Shown here: positions 57,701 to 64,000 of the stretch, one piece after another | How the letters are laid out: every line of letters starts with the position of its first letter | Numbering within the stretch: the first letter of the stretch is position 1 | NCBI GenBank assembly: GCA_016177765.1 | Contig: JACOUP010000008.1 | Location: 191,021 to 255,020, forward strand | Length of the DNA stretch: 64,000 nt | Origin: Deltaproteobacteria bacterium | Lineage (GTDB): Bacteria > UBA10199 > JACPAL01 > JACOUP01 | Direction of reading: 5' to 3' | Made by a program: the position numbers and the translations under genes | Notes under the pieces: generated by a model | Told to the model about the DNA's origin: nothing | Database searches by the model: none | What the model saw: only the letters and a program-made list of their open reading frames with translations

Positions 57701-57934
57701 CTATCTTGCCTCCAAAAAAACTGTGGTCATTCCCGGATTAAAGGGGGTGCGCTCAAAACTTTTGACATACGGGTAGCTCCGCAACCACTGCGGCAATTTT
57801 TCGGCAATCACCCCAAAACCGTGAATGATCCGCCCACTCGCCTCCCCATGATACTGGAGCTGATCCACAAACCGCATCACCTCGGCCTCCGCCTCCTCCA
57901 ACCGCAGGCCATGGAGGTCAATTTCGGTTTTCAT
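57701..57934 (-). CDS. Small Smr-domain protein
   Basis: 77 aa, a single Smr domain. DLHGLRLEEAEAEV and GRIIHGFGV carry the conserved DLHG and HGxG motifs of the MutS2/Smr nuclease-like fold. An earlier TTG start would add 12 residues. Stand-alone Smr domains may nick or bind nucleic acid; the target is unknown. It is divergent from the hydrolase gene. Confidence 0.88.
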   Translation of the reverse strand: MKTEIDLHGLRLEEAEAEVMRFVDQLQYHGEASGRIIHGFGVIAEKLPQWLRSYPYVKSFERTPFNPGMTTVFLEAR

Positions 57935-57991
57935 GACCCAAGGATTTATCACCCTTGCCTTCTTTGGCAAGAGTTATAAGATTCGTGGCGC

Positions 57992-58930
57992 ATGGCAACC
58001 ACCCAGCGATTTGTAACGGAAAGAAGCCGGGGGCGACTCTCTTCTCAGGTCTCTGTCACGGAAGGAAAGACTTTTTCCTTCGATAAAACCCCGATCGTTT
58101 ACCGCTCTGTCGGTGAAGGAAACCCGATCATTTGTTGCAACGGGCTTGGGGTCTCCACTTTTTTTTGGGTCTATCTGGAACGATTTTTCAAGGGGTCCTA
58201 TCAAATCGTGACTTGGGACTATCGCGGGCATGGCCATTCTGGGCTGAATAAAAATATCAAAAATTACTCCGTCGACGCCCTGGTCAAAGACTTGAAGGCG
58301 GTGGTTGACCGTTTAAAAATCAAAAAGGCGATCTTCACCGGGCACAGCCTGGGGGTTCAGGTGATTCTGGAATTCTACCGCCGTTATCCCGAAAGGGTTC
58401 GGGCCCTGATCCCTTGCCTTGGGACCTACGGCCACCCGATGGATACCTTTTATAACATGCGCCTCTCGCGGTACATCTTTCAGGCCTGTTACTGGCTGGG
58501 AATCCATTTCCCGCGAGAAGCAAACCTGATCAGCCGGTTCTTTCTGAACAACCCTGCCTCGTTTTTTCTCGGAGGCATCTTGAAAGTAATGCACACCGGG
58601 ATGATCAGCCATGAAGATTGCGACCGGTATGTGAACCATGTGCTCGCGATGGACCCGCTCTTTTTCTCCACCCTCTGGAAGAGCTATCACGAACATTCCA
58701 CCGAAGATGTCTTGAAGAAGATCCGGGTCCCGACCTTGATCATCGCCGGTGAGGATGACCAGTTCACCCCGGTCTGGATCTCCAAAAAAATGAGCCGGCT
58801 GATCCCCCGCTCCGAATTGTTGATTGTCAAAAAAGGAACCCACGCCGCCCTCGTGGAGCAACCGGAATTGTTAAATTTGAGAATCGAAAAATTTCTCAAC
58901 GAACGACTCCGGTTGCGATCACGATCGTAA
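57992..58930 (+). CDS. Alpha/beta hydrolase
   Basis: 312 aa. Oxyanion and nucleophile region: CCNGLGVSTFFW and DYRGHGHSG, with nucleophile Ser in TGHSLGVQV (~117), acid Asp in AGEDDQFTP (~254) and catalytic His in GTHAALVEQPE (~283). It is probably a cytoplasmic esterase or lipase-like enzyme; the substrate is unknown. The C-terminal tail (LNERLRLRSRS) is unusual, and a second copy of the preceding segment appears 130 bp downstream (59010..59066). Confidence 0.9.
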   Translation: MATTQRFVTERSRGRLSSQVSVTEGKTFSFDKTPIVYRSVGEGNPIICCNGLGVSTFFWVYLERFFKGSYQIVTWDYRGHGHSGLNKNIKNYSVDALVKDLKAVVDRLKIKKAIFTGHSLGVQVILEFYRRYPERVRALIPCLGTYGHPMDTFYNMRLSRYIFQACYWLGIHFPREANLISRFFLNNPASFFLGGILKVMHTGMISHEDCDRYVNHVLAMDPLFFSTLWKSYHEHSTEDVLKKIRVPTLIIAGEDDQFTPVWISKKMSRLIPRSELLIVKKGTHAALVEQPELLNLRIEKFLNERLRLRSRS

Positions 58931-58974
58931 GTGAGGATCAGGCTCTGCCTGTCCGAACGAACCAGTGGGGGCAC

Positions 58975-59000
58975 GGGGGCGTTGGTAAAACCAAACCCCC
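58975..59000 (+). terminator. Possible hairpin terminator after the hydrolase gene
   Basis: GGGGG and TTGGT pair with ACCAA and CCCCC around an AAA loop, with a small bulge. No clear T-run follows. Confidence 0.35.
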
Positions 59001-59009
59001 GCTTCAAAA

Positions 59010-59066
59010 GAGCAGCCAGAGTTGCTTAATTTGAGAATTGAAAAGTTTTTGAAAGAAAGAGTCTAG
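59010..59066 (+). pseudogene. Remnant of a duplicated alpha/beta hydrolase C-terminus
   Basis: Eighteen codons plus TAG read EQPELLNLRIEKFLKERV, matching EQPELLNLRIEKFLNER at the end of the intact hydrolase. Most base differences are synonymous, so this looks like the tail of a once-functional tandem paralogue, the rest of which has been lost. Confidence 0.75.
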
Positions 59067-59068
59067 TC

Positions 59069-60556
59069 TCATCTCGTAAACGCAAAAAAGATCGTCGCCT
59101 CCTCCCGTTTCACAAAGAGACGAATCACCCCCTTGGCAGGAACCGCTTTCTTGAAATCAGCCGTGCTGTTGATCTTGACGCCATCGACCTCAAGGATGAT
59201 GTCCCCCCTCCGGATCCCGGCATTCGCCGCCACCCCTGAGGGGTCCACATTCACGACAAAAACCCCCTTTTTGCCCTGAGCCAGTCCTAATTCTACCGCC
59301 TCTTCCGGCATGATCTCCCGAACGGTGACCCCCAGCCCTTCTGATTCGCTCTCAGTCTGGGCATTCTTCTCCCCCTGCTCCATCTCAGCCAAGGTCACTT
59401 TAGCTTCACGTTCTTTCCCGTCCCTCAGGTATTTCACCGCCACTGTCTTGCCGACAGGAGTCCGGGCCACCAGGGCCGGCAGTTCATGCGATTCATTGAT
59501 CTCATGCCCATCAAAACTCCGGATGATATCACCGGACTGCAGTCCGGCCTTTTCTGCCGGGCTCTTGGCAAAAACATTGGCGACCAACGCCCCTTTTTGA
59601 TCCGGCAGACTAAACGACTTGGCGAGCTCCGGCGTGATATCCTGCATCCCAACCCCCAACCAGGCTCGCGTCACCTTCCCCTTGGTGATGAGCTGTGGGA
59701 CAAGATCCTTCGCCATGTTGATCGGGATCGCAAAACCGATCCCTTGGCCCGAGGCGACAATTGCGGTATTGACCCCCACCACCTCACCGTCGGCGTTGAA
59801 AAGCGGTCCTCCCGAATTACCCGGATTGATCGAGGCATCGGTCTGGATAAAATCGTCATAAGGCCCCGCCCCGATTACACGCCCCTTGGCGGAAACGATC
59901 CCGGCGGTCACCGTCAGTTCAAGGCCGAACGGATTCCCCACCGCCACCACCCATTCCCCGACTTCCAGACGATCGGATTCTCCCAGCACCACGGAGGGAA
60001 GATCCTTCCCGTCAATCTTGATCACCGCCACATCGGTCTTCGGGTCGTTCCCCACAACCTTGGCCTTCAGTTTTCTCTTGTCGGCCAAGGTGACCTGAAT
60101 CTCATCCGCCCCCTCGATCACATGGTTGTTGGTGAGGATATGCCCATCCTTGTTAATGATAAAACCGGTGCCGAGGCTTTTTTGGGTCTTTTCGGCCGGT
60201 CCCTGAAAAAACCGGTCAAAGAAATCCTCAAAGGGATCGTTGGGGCCAAAATGGCGGAAATTGTCCGGTCGGCGCTGGCGTTTGAAGGTCTTGCTGGTGC
60301 TGATGTTCACCACCGCCGGTTTCACCTTCTTGACCAGGTCCACAAAGGAGGGAAGACCACCGATGTTAAAACCAACCGATTGGATCGGCGCCGCAACTCC
60401 TTCTGGGGAAATCTGTCGGGGAGGGCTCCCCTCCTGGAAGTACTCTACCGCCCGAAGGCGGCTGACCCAATCCATCCGGACGGCGATAAAAAGACCGGTC
60501 ATCACCGCTAGCAGGGCGATAAAGAACACCCTTTTGGCAGAAAATAGCCCCCTCAT
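59069..60556 (-). CDS. htrA: HtrA/DegP-family periplasmic serine protease
   Basis: 495 aa. An N-terminal membrane anchor or signal (residues ~8-28) is followed by a trypsin-like domain with His in TNNHVIEG (~145), Asp in KTDVAVIK (~175) and Ser in NPGNSGGPL (~250), then two PDZ domains (~305-390 and ~405-490). It degrades or refolds misfolded periplasmic proteins. It overlaps the DUF1844 gene by 4 bp and is divergent from rpoH, the heat-shock sigma factor, a fitting neighbour. Confidence 0.96.
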   Translation of the reverse strand: MRGLFSAKRVFFIALLAVMTGLFIAVRMDWVSRLRAVEYFQEGSPPRQISPEGVAAPIQSVGFNIGGLPSFVDLVKKVKPAVVNISTSKTFKRQRRPDNFRHFGPNDPFEDFFDRFFQGPAEKTQKSLGTGFIINKDGHILTNNHVIEGADEIQVTLADKRKLKAKVVGNDPKTDVAVIKIDGKDLPSVVLGESDRLEVGEWVVAVGNPFGLELTVTAGIVSAKGRVIGAGPYDDFIQTDASINPGNSGGPLFNADGEVVGVNTAIVASGQGIGFAIPINMAKDLVPQLITKGKVTRAWLGVGMQDITPELAKSFSLPDQKGALVANVFAKSPAEKAGLQSGDIIRSFDGHEINESHELPALVARTPVGKTVAVKYLRDGKEREAKVTLAEMEQGEKNAQTESESEGLGVTVREIMPEEAVELGLAQGKKGVFVVNVDPSGVAANAGIRRGDIILEVDGVKINSTADFKKAVPAKGVIRLFVKREEATIFFAFTR

Positions 60557-60828
60557 CCAGAAACCCCCTTTTTGGTTCGCTCCACGTACTGCAAACGCAG
60601 GTTGTGCAAAACAGCTTCCATCAACTGGTTTTCTTCTTCGCTCAAATTCCCCTTGGTCTTTTCCTGAAGAAGCGCGATCAGATCGATCGTCTGGCGGGCC
60701 ATCGGGAGGTTCGGCGCCTCTTTCTGGGTCGTCGGATCCGGAACCATCCCGAGCTGGATCTGGGCCGAGGCGGCCAAGGAAAAGACAAAGGTGGAAAAAT
60801 CAATCGCCTGCTGTTGTTCGTCCCCCAT
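60553..60828 (-). CDS. DUF1844 protein
   Basis: 91 aa. IDFSTFVFSLAASAQIQLG and MARQTIDLIALLQEKTKGNLSEEE are typical of DUF1844, a small family often found beside htrA or sigma factors in deltaproteobacteria and Acidobacteria. Function unknown. The ATG (60826..60828) has an AGGGGGGGG run 1 nt upstream. Further upstream lies a repeat array. Confidence 0.9.
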   Translation of the reverse strand: MGDEQQQAIDFSTFVFSLAASAQIQLGMVPDPTTQKEAPNLPMARQTIDLIALLQEKTKGNLSEEENQLMEAVLHNLRLQYVERTKKGVSG

Positions 60829-60834
60829 ACCCCC

Positions 60835-60882
60835 CCCTGGGTGAACCACCCTTGGGTGAGGCACCCTTGGGTGAACCACCCC
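60835..60882. repeat. GGGTG/CACCC repeat array in the htrA-rpoH divergent region
   Basis: Three units of GGGTGAACCACCCTT type between the DUF1844 start and the rpoH -35 box. This is the one array here that is intergenic. Confidence 0.85.
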
Positions 60883-60912
60883 TTGACAAAAAAGATGAGG
60901 GGTCCTTATACT
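60883..60912 (+). promoter_or_regulatory. Sigma-70 promoter of rpoH
   Basis: TTGACA (60883..60888), 18-nt spacer, TATACT (60907..60912): near-consensus, 35 nt before the ATG. Confidence 0.75.
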
Positions 60913-60947
60913 TGAGGGAGGTTTAGCGAGTCAAGAGGGAGAGTTCT

Positions 60948-61703
60948 ATGAATCGTAATCTGCCGGTACCGCAAAGTTCGCTCTCGACCTACCTGGTTGA
61001 AATCAGCCGGTTTCCTCTCCTTTCCAAGGAGGAGGAGTTCGAATTGGCGAGCCGTTATCAAAAAACCGGGGATGTCGAAGCGGCCCATAAACTGGTGACT
61101 TCCAACCTCCGGTTCGTCGTCAAGATCGCCTATGAGTACGCCTCTTATGGGATCCGGATGGGGGATCTGATCCAGGAAGGGAACATCGGGCTCATGAAGG
61201 CGGTCAAGAAGTTCGACCCGGCCAAGGGGTATCGTCTGATCTCCTATGCCGTCTGGTGGATCCGCGCCACCATCCGGAATTTCATCCTGCAGACCTGGAG
61301 CCTTGTCAAGATCGGGACAACGCAGGCCCAAAGGAAACTTTTTTACAAAATGGACAAGGCAAAAAAGGCATTCTTGCGGGATTTCTCACTAGACACCCCA
61401 CTCAGCGATGACAGCCAGACCACCTACCTGGACCAGGTCCCTTCCGCCGACAACCAGGAAGAGTCTCTGGCCCGAGCTGAGGAAAGAACTGTTCTTCAAG
61501 ATAAGGTCCAGCAGGCCGTCGCCCAATTGAACGACCGTGAACGATTCATCGTGGAAAAACGGCTGATGAATGATGACCCTCTCACCCTTCAGGAGATCGG
61601 CAACTTCTACCAGATCTCCCGCGAACGGGCCCGCCAGCTGGAAGAAAAAGTTAAAGGGAAGCTGAAGAAAATATTGATTGAATCATCCCCGCAGATTGCC
61701 TAG
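60948..61703 (+). CDS. rpoH: RNA polymerase sigma-32 factor (heat shock)
   Basis: 251 aa. Regions 1.2 to 4 are present: YLVEISRFPLLSKEEE, DLIQEGNIGLMKAVKKFDP (region 2.1-2.2), YAVWWIRATIRNFILQTWSLVKIGTTQAQRKLF in part (the QRKLF RpoH box) and ISRERARQLEEK (region 4.2). It is shorter than the 284-aa E. coli protein, mainly in linkers. It directs transcription of chaperone and protease genes, possibly including the divergent htrA. The ATG has GAGGGAGAG upstream. Confidence 0.93.
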   Translation: MNRNLPVPQSSLSTYLVEISRFPLLSKEEEFELASRYQKTGDVEAAHKLVTSNLRFVVKIAYEYASYGIRMGDLIQEGNIGLMKAVKKFDPAKGYRLISYAVWWIRATIRNFILQTWSLVKIGTTQAQRKLFYKMDKAKKAFLRDFSLDTPLSDDSQTTYLDQVPSADNQEESLARAEERTVLQDKVQQAVAQLNDRERFIVEKRLMNDDPLTLQEIGNFYQISRERARQLEEKVKGKLKKILIESSPQIA

Positions 61704-61713
61704 ACTCCCCGGC

Positions 61714-62475
61714 GTGTCTTCTCAAAGGTTTTTCCGCATTTCTCTTTTACTGTCGTTCCTGGCCCTCACCGGCCTGATCTCCTGTTCCAAGAGACCACTC
61801 CTCGCCGGGAAAACCGACCCTGTTTCTGCCAAGATGGAATGTGACGGGCTCTCCCTCAAAAACGACTACGAAGAAGCGATCAAGTGTTACGAGCTCTTAA
61901 AAAGCCGGTTTCCGGGGACACCGGAGGCGGTTGAATCGGAGATTCATATCGGCGACAACTATTTCCGCCAGAAGGAATACCTCGTCGCCGCGGAATCGTA
62001 TGCCGGCTTCATCAAGATTCACCCGACCCACCCGCGGCTCGATTACGTCTATTACCGGACCGGTCTCTCGTACCTGAAGGCCTCGCCAAAGGCGATTGAC
62101 CGGAACCAGGAATACCTGGATGATTCGGTCGCCTACCTGGAGGCGGTCTTGGGGCAATTCCCGGGGAGCGACTACACCAATGTTGCCCGGGAGAAGTGGG
62201 AGGCGGCGCGGCGGCGTCTGGCAAAAAGACACCTTTATATCGGCCGGTTTTACTACAAGACTGGCGAGTATCTTGCCTCCCTCAACCGTTTTGAGGAGGT
62301 GATCAAACGGTACGGGGACCTGGGATTGGATGAAAGGGCCTATTACTGGTTGGGCCGTTCTTACCTCAAACTCTCCCGGAAGGAGAAGGCGTTGGAGGCC
62401 CTGGAGGGGCTTGAAAAGAAGTACCCGGCGGGCCGTTTTAGAAAAAAGCTTGCCGGCAAGCTGGGACTCAGTTAG
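61714..62475 (+). CDS. bamD: Outer-membrane assembly lipoprotein BamD
   Basis: 253 aa from GTG 61714 (MSSQRFFRISLLLSFLALTG, lipobox LISC). Five TPR-like helical hairpins carry the family pattern YxxA...Y..L...FP...... and FIKIHPTHPRLDYVYYRTGLSYL in part. It is part of the BAM complex that inserts outer-membrane proteins, so the organism is Gram-negative in envelope type. It begins 10 bp after rpoH; a TTG start inside rpoH is possible but would place a non-signal leader first. Confidence 0.9.
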   Translation: MSSQRFFRISLLLSFLALTGLISCSKRPLLAGKTDPVSAKMECDGLSLKNDYEEAIKCYELLKSRFPGTPEAVESEIHIGDNYFRQKEYLVAAESYAGFIKIHPTHPRLDYVYYRTGLSYLKASPKAIDRNQEYLDDSVAYLEAVLGQFPGSDYTNVAREKWEAARRRLAKRHLYIGRFYYKTGEYLASLNRFEEVIKRYGDLGLDERAYYWLGRSYLKLSRKEKALEALEGLEKKYPAGRFRKKLAGKLGLS

Positions 62476-62487
62476 AAAAGGACCGCA

Positions 62488-63246
62488 ATGGACACCTCTG
62501 TCAAAGAACTCTTCGATGCCGGCAAACAGTACTATGAAACCAAAAACTACCCTCGTGCCGAGCAATACTTTCTAAAAATCCTTCGTCAGGGGCACAAGTT
62601 TGCCGATGTCCTGAATATGCTCGGTATTATCTATCATACAGATGGCAAGTTCTCCAGCGCCATTGACTGTTTTGAACAGGCCCTGCTGGTTAATCCCAAT
62701 TACACAGAGGCCACCCTCAATCTCGCCGTCCTTTATAATGATCTTGGAAACTATAAAAAGGCCAAGGCCCTCTATGGCCGGATCACCAAACGGGCCAAAA
62801 CGTCCGCCCCCATCGACCCGGTGATCAAGGGAAAACTCTCCAATATGCATGCCCACATTGGGGACACCTACCGTGGCATCGGGTTTTATAAAGAGGCGAT
62901 CGACGAATACAAAAAGGCCCTGGGCTTGAACCACACATTTATCGACATCAAGACAAAACTGGGAGTGGCCTATCGGGAAAACGGGAATTTGAAGGAATCG
63001 CTCGCCGAACTGGCAGAGGCGGTTAAGAGTACACCGCATTCGGTCTTGGCGCGGAACCAGTTGGGAGTCACTTTCTATTCCCTCAAAAAATCCAAAGAGG
63101 CCCTGCAAGAATGGCAGCAGGTCTTAAAACGGGACCCCGGCAACCCGACCGCCAAGATGTACCTCAAACTCTGCGAGGGTGGTTCACCCAAGGGTGGTTC
63201 ACCCCACCCGAACGGTGCAAAGCCGAAAAAGGGGTCGCACCGATGA
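62488..63246 (+). CDS. TPR-repeat protein with KGGSP tail
   Basis: 252 aa with about six TPR units (residues ~6-225), including AEQYFLKIL, AIDCFEQALLVNPNY, KEAIDEYKKALGLN and EALQEWQQVLKRDPGN. It has no signal peptide, so it is a cytoplasmic scaffold. The C-terminal 25 residues are repeat-derived (GGSPKGGSP) and basic. It lies 12 bp after bamD, and its TGA overlaps the ATG of the next gene. Confidence 0.92.
   Translation: MDTSVKELFDAGKQYYETKNYPRAEQYFLKILRQGHKFADVLNMLGIIYHTDGKFSSAIDCFEQALLVNPNYTEATLNLAVLYNDLGNYKKAKALYGRITKRAKTSAPIDPVIKGKLSNMHAHIGDTYRGIGFYKEAIDEYKKALGLNHTFIDIKTKLGVAYRENGNLKESLAELAEAVKSTPHSVLARNQLGVTFYSLKKSKEALQEWQQVLKRDPGNPTAKMYLKLCEGGSPKGGSPHPNGAKPKKGSHR
63176..63206. repeat. 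KGGSP repeat in the TPR protein tail
   Basis: GGGTGGTTCACCCAAGGGTG followed by GTTCACCCC: two units, in the KGGSP frame. Confidence 0.85.
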
Positions 63247-64000
63247 AGTCCAAAGTTCTTATTGTCCTGCTTGGCTTCATCCTGACCGGTTGCGGCGGTT
63301 GTCCCGCCGACACCACCGATGACTCTTCTGACAATCCGGGGGAAGGATCTGAATCGGAGTCTCTCCTCAACAATCAATGGGATCAAACGCGGGGACAGAT
63401 GTCGGTTTCCCTCCACGACAAACCGTCAGCGGGGGGGAATATCGAAAAAGTGGAGATCCCTGTCTCCTTTGTAGAAATCAGTCCCGCTAATGACCAGTGG
63501 CAGACCATCAGCAAGGGATCGCAGATCTTTGACCTCCTCACCTTAAAAGATGGTGTTGAGGCGGTCTTGGCCCAATCGTCCCTCGCCGTCGGAACCTATG
63601 AACAGATCCGCCTGCACCTGGCCGACAACCCAAGGGTGTTGGTCGATGGTACGTGGCAACCGCTCCGGATCCCGAGCGGTTTTCAGACAGGCCTTAAACT
63701 AAACGGCCCGTTTGAAATCCGGGCGGGGCAGATTACCAAGCTGATTCTGGATATGGATCCGGACAAAAATATCCACTACGTCCCGGGACAAAACCAATGG
63801 TACCTGCAACCCTCTCTGGAGATGGAGGCAATTTACATTGGGATTGAAACCCCGGAGGGGGAATTTCAACCGACAGCGGTGATTGAACCGGTGACCGCCA
63901 CCGGCGGAGGAACGATCGAGCTGGGGGATGGGGCGTCGCTTGTCATCCCTGCCGGGGCTCTCCAGTCAGATACCCAAATAAGCCTGGAGAAGGCAGTTGG
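63243..64000 (+). CDS. Lipoprotein with DUF4382 and ZU5-like domains (partial, cut by the right edge)
   Basis: The first 252 codons of a gene leaving the window. Lipoprotein signal MKSKVLIVLLGFILTGCGGC (lipobox LTGC, Cys17), an acidic Ser/Glu linker, then a DUF4382 domain (~50-195: MSVSLHDKPSAGG, VEIPVSFVEISP, YEQIRLHLADNPRV). The last visible stretch GGGTIELGDGASLVIPAGAL resembles a ZU5 domain. It is probably an outer-membrane or surface-anchored protein. The ATG overlaps the TGA of the TPR gene. Confidence 0.85.
   Translation, partial: MKSKVLIVLLGFILTGCGGCPADTTDDSSDNPGEGSESESLLNNQWDQTRGQMSVSLHDKPSAGGNIEKVEIPVSFVEISPANDQWQTISKGSQIFDLLTLKDGVEAVLAQSSLAVGTYEQIRLHLADNPRVLVDGTWQPLRIPSGFQTGLKLNGPFEIRAGQITKLILDMDPDKNIHYVPGQNQWYLQPSLEMEAIYIGIETPEGEFQPTAVIEPVTATGGGTIELGDGASLVIPAGALQSDTQISLEKAV

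Overview
The window is 64 kb of bacterial chromosome at roughly mid-50s percent GC. It is densely packed, with many 1-17 bp overlaps between neighbouring genes on one strand. The core gene order (ispE / prs-rplY-pth-rpsF-rpsR-DUF2232-rplI-dnaB-rdgB), a coxB-A-C-D oxidase operon, benzoyl-CoA/acyl-CoA type crotonases, sigma-54-like and ECF-like promoter sequences and very large secretion-signal-free paralogues suggest a deltaproteobacterium-like lineage (Myxococcota / UBA10199 / Bdellovibrionota neighbourhood). That placement is inference; there is no rRNA here to test it.

Layout. 0-5.3 kb: the start of a gene leaving the window, a small Rieske protein, a BadI/MenB-like crotonase and an aa3-type cytochrome c oxidase operon (minus strand). 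5.3-30 kb: an accessory block of very large proteins. It holds a 926-aa protein with three helix-turn-helix-like segments, a VWNG-repeat protein, two M20 peptidases with unusual N-termini, an AstE/AspA-like protein, a secreted phosphodiesterase-family protein, threonine deaminase, three ~880-900-aa paralogues that share a GAYG..RGDC..Q.H motif, a fourth 969-aa protein between them, and an AAA+/DUF4143 ATPase. 30-47 kb: an NHL-propeller lipoprotein, DAHP synthase, PaaG-like crotonase, a gamma-lyase family enzyme, hemC and a cobA-hemD fusion, a histidine kinase, a 2,4-dienoyl-CoA reductase-like SDR, a siroheme nitrite/sulfite reductase with its Rrf2 regulator, a rhodanese-ThiF fusion, peroxiredoxin, small membrane proteins, CutA, a rhodanese and tRNA-Pro. 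47-50 kb: a Cys-rich secreted protein with a 54-aa lipoprotein, a hypothetical gene, and an 830-bp gap that holds a candidate ~583-nt structured RNA. 50-60.8 kb: the ribosomal/replication block, tRNA-Gln, ispE, Smr and a hydrolase, then htrA. 60.8-64 kb: rpoH, bamD, a TPR protein and a DUF4382/ZU5-like lipoprotein cut by the right edge.

Three observations stand out. (1) Eight of the accessory genes, including the gene cut by the left edge, have the same promoter-like element upstream: CAAC, exactly 16 nt, then CGAT or CGAA. A ninth gene has it with a 17-nt spacer. It looks like one ECF-sigma-type regulon. In most cases the predicted transcription start lies within about 0-20 nt of the ATG and there is no ribosome-binding site; the two genes with long leaders have strong ones. 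(2) A minus-strand, non-coding, hairpin-rich segment at 49388..49970 is bounded by a perfect 16-bp inverted repeat, preceded by a boxA-like sequence and followed by a strong terminator, much like the processing stalk of an rRNA precursor. (3) A 15-bp quasi-palindromic repeat (core GGGTG-n-CACCC) is scattered in frame through unrelated, partly essential genes (L25, IspE, siroheme reductase, gamma-lyase, TPR protein) as KGGSP units. In two of the large proteins it is read in the other two frames.

Family names come from motifs read by eye, and no database search was possible. The large accessory proteins are left without assigned function.
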